Positions 43,895 to 56,384 of a DNA stretch of 64,000 nt are shown piece by piece. Source of the DNA: Grammothele lineata (lineage: Eukaryota > Basidiomycota > Agaricomycetes > Polyporales > Polyporaceae); assembly GCA_002150815.3 (NCBI GenBank), contig NDFF03000126.1, forward strand, positions 62,001 through 126,000. Reading direction: 5' to 3'. The translations under genes and the position numbers were made by a program. Numbering within the stretch: the stretch's first letter is position 1; each line of letters begins with the position of its first letter. The notes under the pieces were generated by a model. It had not been told where the DNA came from and made no database searches. It was given only the letters and a program-made list of their open reading frames with translations.

Positions 43895-45205
43895 CTAACT
43901 AAACCCCTGAATCGAGAAATACGGCGGAGGCATCGTCGACACCGACTCCTCGTCGCTATCATCCTCCCCCTCCTCTATATCTCTGGCACCGCCCGCCCGC
44001 CCTCCCGCAAGGCTCACCCCGCCATCCGTCTCGAATCGTAACGCACGCCGCCCGGGTCCTCGACGCGTCTCTTCCACGACATCCGCGATCTGGGCTTCTT
44101 CAACGGAGGGAGCGCGCGGGCGCCTACCGGGCTTGGACGTGTCGTGTGGGTATGCTTCGCGATCGGTGCTGCTACGTCCGACTGTGCCATCGAGAGTTGG
44201 TGTGGACGATACATCTTGGGCGGTGTCTGAGGAGCTAGCGCGATCGTCGTCGCGCCTGCGTTTTTCGCAGGCGACGGGAACAGGGAGAGGCCGGGAGGGT
44301 GTGAAGGTGCGTACGGCGTGCACATCGGGAGCTCCACGGCTAGCAGGCGCGTCCTCTGGGGCGCCCAGATGTGGACTGAAAGAGACCACTTTTGCTGGTG
44401 CGTGCCAGTGCGAGGCCTCGGAGCCGCCATTTGCTTGATCTGCCGCGAAGGCTCGAGTCGCCGTATCGGATATGCCACTGGGAAAGCCTGTGTGTGTATG
44501 TGTTCTCAGTAAGCTATGAAGCACTAGTGACGGTGAATGGGACGTACCGGGAACGTTCGCTATCAACCGTTTCCTCTGCTTGACCTTTCTGCGAATCCAG
44601 AATGCGGCAACGATGGCAGTCAACAGCGCCAGAAGCGCACCGAGAACGATACCTGCTATCACTCCCCGAGATAGCCCTTGGGCGCCGGCATTGGATGGAG
44701 GTTGTACAGTGGGATGGGCGCTCGCAGGGGTCGTTGACGGTCCAGGGGAAGAAGAGGCAGCACTGGAGGCAGCGGCCTGCCTGGAAATGGGGACTCCCGT
44801 GGTTTCGTTGAAAGATGCAGTTGAGAACCCACCGGGCAACGATGTCGCGCTAATGCCAGAGCTGGGTCGTGACGTGGAAGACGTTGTCGAGGTAAGAGGT
44901 CCCGCAATCGAAGAAGAGCCGGTGACGGCATCTAAGCTCGTCCCTACCGCGCCGTTAGATGCGGAAGTACTCGATGGTTGCGTGTCGGACGTGGCATCGG
45001 GTATGCTACCCCAAATCTGATTCAATGGATTTGTGGTAGACTGAAAGGAAGGGCTGGTCGGCGATGGCGATAGCGGAGAGGTGCTGGTGCTGGTGTTCGA
45101 AGGTCGGCTCTGTTGATTCTTGGTGCTGACGGGCTGTACTATATTCAGAGTGCACGCATGTGCCGAAAATCCGGGAGTAAACTGGCACTCTGGAGGGGCG
45201 GACAT
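43895..45205 (-). CDS. Single-pass membrane protein with Ser/Thr-rich outer region (G2, about 400 aa)
   Basis: Exons 44548-45205 and 43895-44439 are joined by a GTACGT...GGCAG intron in phase 1. The frame is also open straight through, so an unspliced form is possible. The start MSAPPECQFTPGFSAHACTL resembles G3. A 190-residue Ser/Thr/Pro-rich stalk follows, then the span GVIAGIVLGALLALLTAIVA and FWIRRKVKQRKR. The tail resembles G1: DQANGGSEASHW, VEEAQIADVVEETRRGPGRR, FETDGGVSLAGG, an acidic patch and VSTMPPPYFSIQGFS at the end. G2 thus combines a G3-like outer half with a G1-like inner half, so it may be close to the ancestral form or a recombinant of the two. As in G3, an in-frame acceptor lies just upstream of the ATG. 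Confidence 0.65.
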   Translation of the reverse strand: MSAPPECQFTPGFSAHACTLNIVQPVSTKNQQSRPSNTSTSTSPLSPSPTSPSFQSTTNPLNQIWGSIPDATSDTQPSSTSASNGAVGTSLDAVTGSSSIAGPLTSTTSSTSRPSSGISATSLPGGFSTASFNETTGVPISRQAAASSAASSSPGPSTTPASAHPTVQPPSNAGAQGLSRGVIAGIVLGALLALLTAIVAAFWIRRKVKQRKRLIANVPGTSHSPSLVLHSLLRTHTHTGFPSGISDTATRAFAADQANGGSEASHWHAPAKVVSFSPHLGAPEDAPASRGAPDVHAVRTFTPSRPLPVPVACEKRRRDDDRASSSDTAQDVSSTPTLDGTVGRSSTDREAYPHDTSKPGRRPRAPSVEEAQIADVVEETRRGPGRRALRFETDGGVSLAGGRAGGARDIEEGEDDSDEESVSTMPPPYFSIQGFS

Positions 45206-47000
45206 GGCGAGTCTCTAGGATGTAAGGACATGCTTTGATTCCTGCAGCATTTGTTTTTGGGATGATAAACATACCTTCGGAGTGAGGAACTCCTGAGTAG
45301 CGTCTGGATAGGGTAGTTCACTGTATGAGGCTAAATAGCCGATGGCGTGTAAGGGAAATACTGCTGTGGATTGCAATTAGAGTCGACAGGACACTTACTC
45401 TCAACGTGGTTCAAGAGTTGGCGCCTTGTATGTGCCTAGGTGCTGGAAAGAAGCATGCGTGTCCGTTCGCGGGGCCGGCCTAGCGCTCCCAGAGACCGCA
45501 TTATAAGAAGCCGTATAAACCAGCTGAGTGCGCCTCCCTGCACATGCTACCGTCAGATGCATTCCCAGAAAAGATGGGTGGGAAGGGTTCCTAGCGTTGA
45601 GAACCTATGAGCGACCGTTAGTAAGAATGAGGTTTTGACAGTTCACTCTGATCGCGAGGGAAATAGCACATTCTTTGTGCCAGAAGATCTGGGAGTCCAC
45701 GCCGCGATGTGTTCGTGTTAGAAGCCGATCATGGCCCATCATGGTTTACAAACTCTTGAAAGCGTACCTCAGGCGCAGAGAAGGAACTCGTTTGCAGGTC
45801 GCAGCAATCAAGGCATGCTTTAAGAAGCTAAAAATATAGTTCTGAGATGGATGCTTACTGAGAGGAAGTTGAACTAACTCGTGGATATGATATGTGATTC
45901 TACTAGCCGAATAGAACGCTCGACAGACAGCGTACCCTTTGGAGCGCGTGCATAGTTGCATGCGCATTGGCAGACGAAGCAGTTTGCGATCTGAATTCCA
46001 TCTCTCAGCATGCATTCGCTGTAGTTAAATCTATGGAAGAGCTGTGACTGATCAATATCTGCCTTACCTCCGAGATGAGACGTGCGCGCTGTGACGAGAG
46101 TGGTGGTTCCGGAGTAGCGGGTGTCATTGAGGCTGATGGTTGCTGAACAAGACACTTCGAGACTCGATGGATATTTGATGAGGGCAGAGTGTAACAGCGC
46201 CCGTAAAGATTACTTTATTCTATACTTGTATTGTATATCATGCAAGCACGGCTGACCGACTCTCGAGGTTGTGCGGACTCGGAGTGGAATCGGGATAATT
46301 GTCTGGTGGCACTACTTATGTGCCCTGCTCTCTTTGCTGTGTTCGTCGTGATCGCGTGTTAAGTGTGCTGGAGGTTTGAAGAACGTAGTAGCAATACGTA
46401 GTGTCTCAGAGGTACAGTACCTTTGTCACGGCATTGCTGTCTTCTCTTCTGAAGTTGGGGACGCCGCATCGCTCCTGCTCAGCGGCCATGACTCGGAGGT
46501 GTGCTTCCACTCGGACTGGCAGTGAGCGAAGGGCAACCATAGTACTGCACTCCCAGGCAAACCAAAACCATTTGTACCCTCCGTAGCGGTGGATGAGAAA
46601 GAGCAGGGAGAGGATGCTCGAATAGACATGGCATTAAGTAGGACGAGGGAAGGCCATGGACGTCGGACGTTGACGATCAGGAGCTCAGGGCCACGGTCTC
46701 CACGTGGGCACATTCAAGCGCCCAAGCCACGCGAGCACACGGAACGCCCTTTGCCATGCCGCGCCGCCGAGTTGGGCTCCCGAGTCCCCGGTCAGAGCTT
46801 GCTGCATCCTCACGCACTCCCAACCTGTGTCTCCAAGCTATCGCTTTGCAATGCTGTCGCTGCATCTCAAGCGTCTACTTCCCGACTTCCTCCCCTCCGC
46901 GGACGGTCGCGCATCCGAGCCTATGCCTTCGCATCGGTCGCGTCGGTCCACCCAGTCTGAAGCCGGAGGCCCCGCCGCGTTCGTGGTACGTCACGACGTA
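45206..47000. repeat. Upstream half of duplicated unit 2 (similar to 41864-43640)
   Basis: This is the counterpart of the segment upstream of G3, with the same landmarks: GAGTAAGTGTC near 45400, ACATGGCATTAAG at about 46625, TTCAAGCGCC near 46712 and GTACGTCAC near 46987. A plus-strand ATG at 46852 opens a 45-codon segment (MLSLHLKRLLPDFLPSADGR) ending at that GTACGT donor. A minus-strand stretch near 46420-46645 reads YGGYKWFWFAWECS. Both may be exons of genes I could not complete, or leftovers of duplicated ones. Confidence 0.4.
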
Positions 47001-50000
47001 CCATTTCGTCTCGGTTTACGTTCTGATGTCTTGTTAGCTCTCATATCACAATCCCTGTCCTTTCGCTCATCAAGCTCCTCTCATGTTGTCGTCCGAGACG
47101 GTCATTCCGTCAGCCCCCTTCGGCTCCGCCTCACTCACGCTTCTGTCTTCGTGAATGAGCTCCCACCGGGCCCCTTTCGAATCCCTCCTAAAAACACCAT
47201 GTTACTGTGTAAACGCCACAACCCCCCCCCCCTCTCCCTGAAACCGATGTTATACTTCCGCAATAGGCTCCGGTATCCGGCACGCTCGTAGACTTTCCGC
47301 GGCCGCTGCGAACCTGAGGAGGGGTTTCATGGCGTTCGACTGGGCGGACGGCAGTGGGAAGCTTTCTCATCCTTGTCGACATCGCACTGCAAATCTCATG
47401 ACACGGAGCAAGCTCTTCGCGCACGGTTTCTGGTTTCTGGTCCCATTTTTGCGGTGCGGGTACGTAGGACCGCCTTGTCGCCCCAGAATATCTGTCTTGA
47501 TGCGTCTGTGCGCCCAATAGGACCTGCAGAGCTCCGATGTACGTTGGTATGGGTGAGCGTCGTGCGTCCTCAAGTTGAGGATGTTGTCTAGGGGTAACGG
47601 GTGCCTCAGGTACGTCTTCCAATCTCGAACGTTCTTTCTGCACATCGTTCCGACACGCGTTGCTGCGCTTCATCTAGACAACTGCTCTTCGTCAGACCTC
47701 GCCGTAGGAACGTGTCAATATGTTGCCCAAATTCGCCCTTCCATTTATACGTCTTGTCTTTGAGCCCTTGCTGGACATGCAGTGGCTCGCTGTCGGGGAT
47801 GGATACATGGCCGTAGCTCCGTCCAGATGTTGGGAGAGTATGGTCTTGGGCAACGTGAGTACACACTACATGGCCGCCGTGTATATGGTGTAAGCTCATC
47901 CTCTTAGATCATCTAGATCAGCCATGTCCTTTAGTCGACCTTTCCGCGCCCAGTGGGACATACGATGTGCGTGAATATCTTTCTATGGTGCTTGAATACC
48001 ACTTGCACAGCCTGTTGTAACCTGCGTCTTCCCATTACACCCAGACACTGAGCTTGTCTACTATATACTCTTCCACCCACACTCTGCCCTTAGGCGCGAG
48101 TGGTGTTCAAGCGATTTCCACCGACCGGCAAGGAGGTACCTCCTCCGAGCTCTCGATGGAATCGACATCGGCCGGCTAGGTTCTACCGTTCTCACCTAGC
48201 CTTCGGAGGAGGTCAGTATGCGCTCAGTGCTTCCCACAGCGGCCGTCATTGACCACTGACGTTCGGTTCTTTGCAGGCGATCGGCGCGGATTGAGCCCCA
48301 TGGATGGTTGTACAGAATGGCGGAGTCTCTTAGATCGCTCGCGCTCGAGGCCTTTGAGTCCCGTTTCGCGAAGGCTTCGCGATGGTCCATCTCCAACAGC
48401 AGCAACGGCGCGGCTGCGGTAATGCTGATCATGGACTACGCACGGACAGTGACACCTCTCGCCTCCCAAACGCTTGCAAGTCGCTCATGGTATGCCTTCT
48501 CACTGCCTCGGTATGCGTTACAGTATAAGCGCGTAGTCTGATGCCTCCATATGTCAACAGCTGGCCATCGCCGTCGATTCGCACGTGACGTTCATTTAGT
48601 CGGCGTTGCTCATAGTCTTGTCTCGGTCGGACGAACCGATCGTTGTCGCTTCATGAACTCGAGAAGCGCCACCTCTGTCGATGTCGAGGTGTGCACGGGA
48701 GCCTCTCGCGTTCGCGGTTGCGGTGATGTGTCCCCACAGGCGGTAAGTATTATCAGAGCTTGGTGTACGCTCATCGAAGCTGATGACAAGCAGAAGGCTC
48801 TTCTTGGCCGTGGCCGTTGCTGCGGGGGACTACGGCTACAGAGCAGGCCACAGCCTGAGGGATGGGGTCGTACCGCTGTCGGACCTACGGAAAACGTCAA
48901 AATGTCGCTATATGGCAGCGTCCAATCTGAGGGAAACCGGGTCCAGCAGTACTTGCAAATGGAACGTTAACATGGAGATGTGCGCCGACTGTGCCCAGCA
49001 GGAGGTTGAGGCGGGTGCAACGAGCGGGCAGAGACTCGACGCGAGCACGGTCACCGTGTCGGATTGAAGTCGTTCAGGCACCCCTCGGACCCACGTGGCA
49101 GAAGGCGCCGGTGCCACGGAGGCGCGCGGTCCGGGACTCAACCGTGTTCAGTGCCGCTTACCAACGCCTTGACTGCTCTCCACCGGCTCAGGCTCCTCCG
49201 CCCGCCACCTGTGTCTTTGCAGGCCATTCCATGCTTGTGTCCCTGCGTCATTTCCGCCTCTATCCCGGGTCCCCGCAGTATTCATGGCTTATCCTCTATC
49301 CCTCGTCTGTCATCAAACACTTGACCGCGGGCCCCGACCTTCGCACCCCTCGCGTCCAATCGTCTCTGTATCCCAGAACTAGTCTCAGTCGTACGTCGCG
49401 TCCTGGAAATCCGTACGTCTTCACATTATGACCCCTTTCCAGTATCATTCAGATGTCCCAATGCCCCTGTTAATGTACGGCCGTCGACCTCAAGATATGG
49501 GGCGAGCACAGAGCGTGCATCATTCAACCTCTTAGGTGCGTTTGTCTCGTGCCCCAGTGTGTATCCTAACGAGCATACTTGTATAGAGACAGTCTGAAGC
49601 TGTTCTGTGGCACTCGTGCGTGCGGGGCCCTCGTCAAGTGTAGTGAGTGGATGGCTGCGGTTGGCACTGGATATCTCAGGTACGCCCTTCGTTTTCCTGT
49701 AGTCTCTTTGCACATCGTTCCGACGCGGGCTCTGCTTCTCCCAGCATCCCGTTACCTCGACCGTCGCGGTAGCAATTCGCAGGCCTCACGTATATCGCCC
49801 ACCCCTCGTTTCGAGGCCTCTGTTGATCTCGCAGTCACCGGCCGTTCCTTGGATAGCATCTTGTAGACCTGACCGAGTATTAGGGAGCCCTTATCGCGAG
49901 CTGACATACTGGATCCGGATCGAGACGGGTGAGCTCATGCCTGTTCGCCCGCGGAGCGTATACTGATCCCCCTCCTGTTGACTAGCACACCCTTATGACT

Positions 50001-53000
50001 TCATCTCTCGTTTCGCGCTCGCCCCAGCGTAACATGCGCGTGAGTACAGAATCTTCTCCAACCAGATGGGCATCCGGAACTGACGTGCGTCTCTGTGCTT
50101 TCCCCAAACTTGCAGGTGTGGTGCTCCCCTCCGTTCGTCTCGAGTAAGTATCGAGGCTCGTTCCCTCCGCCATGCTTCCACTTCGGGAGACCCCATCAAC
50201 CCTCGGTTGCTGGTTGCTGTGGTACGACTCCGCCATACTACATACGGACACCCGAACTTCAGATCGTGCGCGACGGCCTTGAGCTGTGCAGAGACAATGT
50301 GAGTGTACGCGCTGTCTTCGTGTGCTTGTCATCTGATCGCGTTCTTTCTAGGCTGCAGCGAGCTAGCCTTCTCTCGTTCATACGCCCGCCCGCGTACGAG
50401 TAGTGGACTGAGATGGACGCCTCCGACACGACAGGGCGTTTCTACTCGATCGAAGGAGTATGCTCCCGCTGTCTTGCCACGTTCTGGCCACGACGGACGT
50501 CCCAGGTCCCGATCACGCTGAGTGGCAATGACGGACCATCTCGTATTGGGTCTCGAGGTCACAGGGATTGCCGCAGCGGATTTGGTGGGAGAGTGTCGAT
50601 ACGATGCGGTACTTATTTCGCGCTCATTGTTACTGCTTTCATTGGGCACTGAGATAGTCCGGTTCATAGGAGTCTCGCACGCGCTCAGCATCCGTATGAC
50701 CTAAAGATCCGTGGCAAGACCTCAACGCGTTTGGGCACGTTCTACCTTCCCAACGACTGACATATTCGTGATTTATTCGAGGTACTCCATTCTTCTCTTA
50801 CCTCCGATTACGATTACGTGAGTTCTGGGTCTGGCGCGTCCTTGTGTCACAGTTGAATACGGTTAGGTCACCCCCACCCGCCCCGCCAGCGAAATTGCAT
50901 CAGTGCAGACGATACGTGCTACGGGGTATGGAAACCATCCTCTTTCGTAGGAACACGTCTGTTGACGTCTACTTGTAGGCTTGTTCGATGATGGGGCTGG
51001 AACACCCGTCGACTTGCTACAACGGGTCCTCGATCGTGGACTCCCGCACGCTCGCCCAAGCTCATTAGGCTCATCTACGCTGTACGTCGACACAATTGAG
51101 CTCATATTTGCTCTCTGTAATGATGTCTTCTGCTCTCGCAGATCTCGACGCTATGTATCTGCGATGGTACCCTTTTCCGCCTCGCGCGCGGCACCGATGG
51201 GCGCTTAACGCCACCCGGCTCTCGTCTTCGGTCTTTCCTATTATTCGCAACGTTTGACGTACCATATGACGCCACAATCAGTACGAGCGGCCTCTGTATC
51301 TGTGTCTTACACGTAGGGAATAGGTTCGAATCCACGCAAATTGGCCTCTCATACTCCCTCGGCCGACAGTTTCACATCTTCCAAGAAGACGGGGCCTTTT
51401 GGGTCGAAGCATTCAGGTCGGGCTAACTTTCTGCTAAGCACGTCTTCTTTCTTCTCATACAAGAGTAGGAATAGTGCTATCGCTGGTGGAAGAAGAACAG
51501 TGCCGTCCGGCCATCGCCACATGTCACCTCCGAAGCGTCGGAGGTTGAGCTGCGCGGGCGTACGCACTGGGCGGTTCTTGCCGTCCTTCGATGATACCGG
51601 AAAGCAGTTCTCCGTACCTAGCTGTCGACGTCTTTGCGACATCCATCTTTGTGGATGCCTCAGGTACGCCCTCGAGTCTCAACACACTGTCGCGCTTCAT
51701 CGAAGCACTGAGCGTCTAATTAATCCCCGCACTGGGGACGCCCCAAAATGCTGTCCAATTACGCAATGTTCCTCGCGCCGTTGGGTGTCCTGTATTTTCG
51801 ATGAGCTCTGAAGGTCCGCTGTCCTAGATGGACAGCGTGTGCTAGCTGGAACCTGGTACTCGGACAGCGACTTCGCAAGCGACGGTGTCATCGGCGTTGA
51901 TAGGGGAACTTGAATGCGCCTAGCCTGTCTGCGTGCAGAGCCCGATCTAATTCTCCTGTTGTGGGCTGTCTCGCCGAGGCTCTACTATTTTGCTTCTGCC
52001 GCGCTCCGCGTTTCTTCAGAGTGCACTCGTAAGTCATTTAAGCGCTTCTGATAACAACGTCTGTCATTGTGTGCCCCTTCTCAAATCACTACCCTACTTC
52101 TATTACATGTGGGGAGATGGAACGTGCTGCGCTACTGACTTCTGGCCCTTCTTTCCGATGCCGCATCCGGCCTTTAGGGGGAATGTGCGACCGTGTATCA
52201 CATCCCGATGTGGACGTACTACACTTTGTGGGCGCAATCTGTTCTGATAGTTACCACAGAAGGATGTAGTCAGCGCCTACACGACCTCACGTTGGCACCG
52301 GGCGCAGCTTTATCGCTTCTAAGACGTCGGAACTTCGTCGGAGAAAGAAGTCCCCAGAGGTGGTACGGAGCGCCGCAAGGAAAAGTGTAGGAGGCCGAAA
52401 AGATGGACAGGATGCCAGGTAACGAGGCTTCAGGGAACGAATATGACCCGGTGAAGGCGCGTTCCATAGTATAGGTGACCGTAGCTCTATGATAGATGCA
52501 TCTATAGGCCTCGGCTCATATCTGTGGCCCACCGCTGAACAAATAGAATGCCGACAGGAACGGATGGAGTCAACTGGCATTCTGGATCACAAGTCTTGAC
52601 CCTTCTTTGCTCTCGTACTATGTAGTAGAACTCGTCACGTAAGTGGAGGAAACGTATTTTTAACCCATCGGTCCGGTGAAGCTCCTAAATCCAGACCTCG
52701 AAGCGAGGTACGACTGAAAGCCGTGTCAGGCACTTCCGGCGCGGCTCAAGAAGTCTTCTTGACTTGGTGTGATACTTGCATTGTGGGTGCTTCTTCCATT
52801 CAGACGCACGTTACTCAATTCTAAGATGATCCAGGTGAAAAATTTCGATCTAACCTACGCATTGGAAAGACCCCTATATGGCAGTCGAAGTTGATGTCTC
52901 AATGATTCAATTCAGTAGCGTTCGTTGAGAGGCGACACTTGCTGGCAAGAACTTCACCAACACCATGTACACTAAAACTCCAAGCTCTCTTTCGTGATCC

Positions 53001-53499
53001 GCCGACAAGGATCATAAGAGGCTACCAATGTGTAACTGGTAATGTACCATCTCAACTGTAGTCAGTCACGGGGAAACTTCTCGACATACCACTATGTTCG
53101 TGAGACAGCTGAGTCCTGACTATAATCGATGGAAGGCATGTCGGATATTGCGAGACGTTCCCAATTTCAAACGAGGTATTACTTAGGAAGCACCGGAGTG
53201 AGGAAGTGCTATTCTCTTGGGTTTAAGTTCCCAGCCCAGTTCTCTTCTGTCTGCCACGGCTGGGGAACTGTGGTAGAGTCGTCACGGTCACGGTCCGCGC
53301 TAACTGTGATTATGACGCTCTCCGTCACAATCCGTCGCACAGCTATCAGACAGAATTCATGCTTCTGTGTGGGTACGGGGCGGTACTCAGTGCTGATATG
53401 GGCATGCAAGCAAGGTTGCGAAGTCTGTCGCGACTTTCTCCCCCACATCCAACGACCGTACCACTTCGCGCCTCCTCATCATAGTATTCGCTCCCTATC
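47001..53499. other. 6.5 kb of gene-relic-like sequence without a complete gene
   Basis: No full model can be built. Three places carry a related segment that ends in a splice-donor-like CTCAGGTACG: 47604-47613, 49676-49685 and 51658-51667. The first two continue with TTGCACATCGTTCCGAC-like sequence, and the third with a GCGCTTCATCGA word that also follows the first. A coding-like stretch after the first copy (47709-47852, plus strand) contains LLDMQWLAVGDGYMAVAPSR. The pattern suggests several decayed copies of one gene, perhaps related to the neighbouring duplicated units. The end of the region, from about 53000, is the promoter of the aldehyde dehydrogenase gene. A run of nine or more C lies at 47223. 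Confidence 0.4.
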
Positions 53500-55908
53500 A
53501 TGTCCTCCTTGGTCTATACTCCGATTGAGGAGATCTCACAAGTTAATCCTACTATGTTTCTCTTTCATTCCAGTCACTCACTCTTAGCGCATCGTCAGAT
53601 GCACACCCGGGCGCGCACAGCGTTCAACTCAGGGCGTACGCAATCCATGGCTTTCCGGAAGGAACAGATAGCACAGATCGGCTACCTTCTGAAGGACAAT
53701 GAAGAGCGCTTCAATGCCGCTTGCAAGGCTGACCTCGGTAGACATGAAGTTGAAACGGAGTTGTGAGTATCCCAGATGACCTGTTCTACCTCAAAGTGAT
53801 TTGAGTGTGCGTTCTGCGATCAGTGTAGATACAACTACCGTCTTCATTGACGTTTCTACTGCGTACAACAACGTTGAGAGATGGGCTTCCACCCAGAAAG
53901 CCGACTTCAATCTGGGTTTCAGAGCTATGGGGCCGAAGGTGCGCGCAGAGGCCAAAGGCGTCGCGCTCATCATCGCGCCGTTCAACGCGCCTCTGATAAT
54001 GGTGTTCACCCCTCTGGTATGTCGTCATTCCCTCTACACGTGAACGCCAAGATCTTCTCATGACACCTTCTGAAGGTCGGTGCCATTGCGGGAGGTAACG
54101 CTGCGGTAGTGAAACCGTCGGAGCAAGCGCCTGCGACGAGTGCGCTCATTGCGGAGCTCGTTCCTAAGTACCTCGACAATGATTTATACCATGTCGTCAA
54201 TGGTGCAATTCCGGAGACTACCAAAGTAAGCAGGTTCACTTCACTTGTGGTCATCTGGATACTCATGCCATTGTAGTTGTTAGAACTACAGTGGGACCAC
54301 AGTATGTTCACGCACACGCCAATAGAGAAGTATTCTAATCGTATTTGCTCCTATCCAGTATTCTACACAGGTCAGACGGCCGTTCATATCGTGCTTGGAT
54401 AAAACAATAACGTATGGTGTCATCTAGGCAGCGGCCGGGTCGCCCACATCGTCGCAGAAGCAGCAGCCAAACATCTCACACCTATGACGCTGGAGGTACT
54501 GTGTCGATTGATATCTCAGCCACGTGATGATCTGCTCATATGAATCCTTAGCTCGGTGGTATATCTGAGATCTATTCATTAGCAAATTCTGTCTTACCGA
54601 GTCTTACCAGCAAAAAATCCTGTCATTGTCGACCCCAAGAGCGACATCAACCTCGCTGCGAAGCGTATCTTATGGGGAAGATGCTTGAACGCCGGCCAGG
54701 TACGCTGTTCAAGCATTCTTAAATTATCTTTTACATACAACCGGTCGTTCAGCTTTGCGTATGTCCCGAATACGTGCTCGTATTTGGGGGGATTCAGGAC
54801 GCGCTCATCTCGGCGTTGAAAGAAGCGTATGTTATCTGCGATGTTCCCTAGGTGCAGCCGCAGCTTATTCGTGTTATACAGACACGACACCTTCTATCCT
54901 GAGGGCCCAAAGGACTCAACCTCCTTAGGCAGAATAGTGAATGAAGCGCATGCTCGCCGAATCAAGAATCTACTTGATCAAACTAAGGGAGAAATAGTAT
55001 TTGGAGGCGAGACCGACGTCACCAAGAGATATATCGCCCCAACCCTGGTCAAGAACATCAGGGGAGACGACTCTCTGATGAGCGAGTGAGTGCTCGGGAA
55101 GATCGTTAGGACATGGCCTATTCTTACAGCTCCTAGGGAGATATTCGGGCCTATCCTTCTCCTCATCCCCGTCAAAGACGTAGATGAGGCTATCGCATTC
55201 ATTCGAAACAGGTATGCTTTCGATGGCGCTGTGCCGCTGAATATGTCTCCTGAAATCACACATAGGAACCACCCTCTGGCTGTCTATGTCTTTTCTCAAG
55301 ATAAAGAATTCCAAGATATGGGTAAGTTTTAAGTCTGATTACTCAGCGTTATGTCACCTGTAATGTATTTTCCTAGTATTCAAGCGGACGAAAAGCGGAG
55401 GAGCAATCGCCAACGAGACTATTGTTCAAGTTGCAGGTACGTCGGATCATATCTGTAACAAAGGGGTAAGATTGCTGATGCACGTTCGTTTCTGGGCTCT
55501 CAGTTCCCGGAATACCTGTCGGTGGTGTTGGTCCTAGTGGCTGTCAGTATTTTGGCTATTATCACCGACATGATCATGCGTCTGACTACCTATCTCGGTG
55601 TTCAGACGGATATTACACGGGGAAGGATATGTTCGATCAATTCACGCACAAACGTGCCATTCTTGACAACCCGGGATGGTATGCAGTGTTCCCACTGTTT
55701 CAAAAATCATACCTAACAACTGCTGAGTCTACAGGGTTGATAAAGTAGGGTTTGGTTGCCGGTACCCACCCTATAAGGTGAGTCTGTTGTGTCCATGACT
55801 GTTGATATCGAATTCAATCGTTTGTCTTTAATGAAGTCACTCAAGCCTTTGCAAATGTTGCTCCCCTCTCTTCCTCCGCGTCCTGAGGCAAAGCAAGGAA
55901 ACCTTTAG
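53500..55908 (+). CDS. Class 3 aldehyde dehydrogenase, HFD1-like (502 aa, 17 exons)
   Basis: Seventeen exons join in frame: 53500-53541, 53599-53762, 53824-54016, 54076-54225, 54277-54301, 54359-54370, 54428-54495, 54552-54558, 54611-54699, 54753-54826, 54882-55085, 55137-55211, 55266-55321, 55377-55436, 55504-55678, 55735-55777 and 55837-55908. Two exons are 12 and 7 bases. The N-terminus MSSLVYTPIEEIS and FNSGRTQSMAFRKEQI are typical. NAD-binding and catalytic landmarks are APFNAPLIM, VGAIAGGNAAVVKPSEQAPA, FYTGSGRVAHIV, TLELGAKNPVIVD with the general-base Glu, NAGQLCVCPEYV with the catalytic Cys, EEIFGPILLLIPV and PVGGVGPSG. The enzyme oxidises medium and long-chain aldehydes to acids with NAD(P). 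LGGK is LGAK here, and the first intron has a weak GTTAAT donor. Frame and family blocks agree across the whole length, so I take it as intact. Confidence 0.88.
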
Positions 55909-56384
55909 AGGGCGCGGAATAATGGGCGCACAGTGGTGCAACGGTGGGAGTTGGTCGCGATTACGTCTGGGCGCGTTTGGCGCGTTTGCGGTTATGCTCG
56001 GGGGACTGTAGTCAGTTCGTGGATCAAGCTGCGGTTGGTGTAGATAACTATAAGAGCGGCAGCGGGCACATAAACAATGATGGTGGCAATGGCGAGGACA
56101 CGATCATAATCGCGAATGGCAGGGAGAGAGCCACGGGTAGTCGCTCTGACGGTGCGCATGCACGAGTTGCATGTGATCTCGCCATGTCGTAATTCTCTCC
56201 GATAATGTTCTTCTTTCTCACAGCCTGCTAGTACTTTTGACGGGGAAGTATCTAGCTATTTGGTCCTTTCAGACGTACGAGGTTTCGGAATTAGTAATCT
56301 GTCGACAGGTCCTGCCGGAAGCGTGATCCATCTCCTTACTCTGCAACCAGAGGGACTGTGATCCACCTGGGGCCGTAACTACGG
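55909..56384. other. Intergenic downstream of the aldehyde dehydrogenase
   Basis: This holds the 3' UTR of the ALDH gene. A plus-strand frame at 55944-56192 is open but Gly/Asp-rich and lacks family signal. Nothing else is seen. Confidence 0.4.

Noticed and set aside
51323..51333. GGTTCGAATCC, a perfect tRNA B-box
   Set aside because: The flanking bases do not form a T-stem (ATAGG against CCACG), and no A-box or acceptor stem lies at the right distance.
53129..53587. Plus-strand open frame overlapping the start of the aldehyde dehydrogenase
   Set aside because: It lies in another frame, across the promoter and first intron of a well-supported gene.
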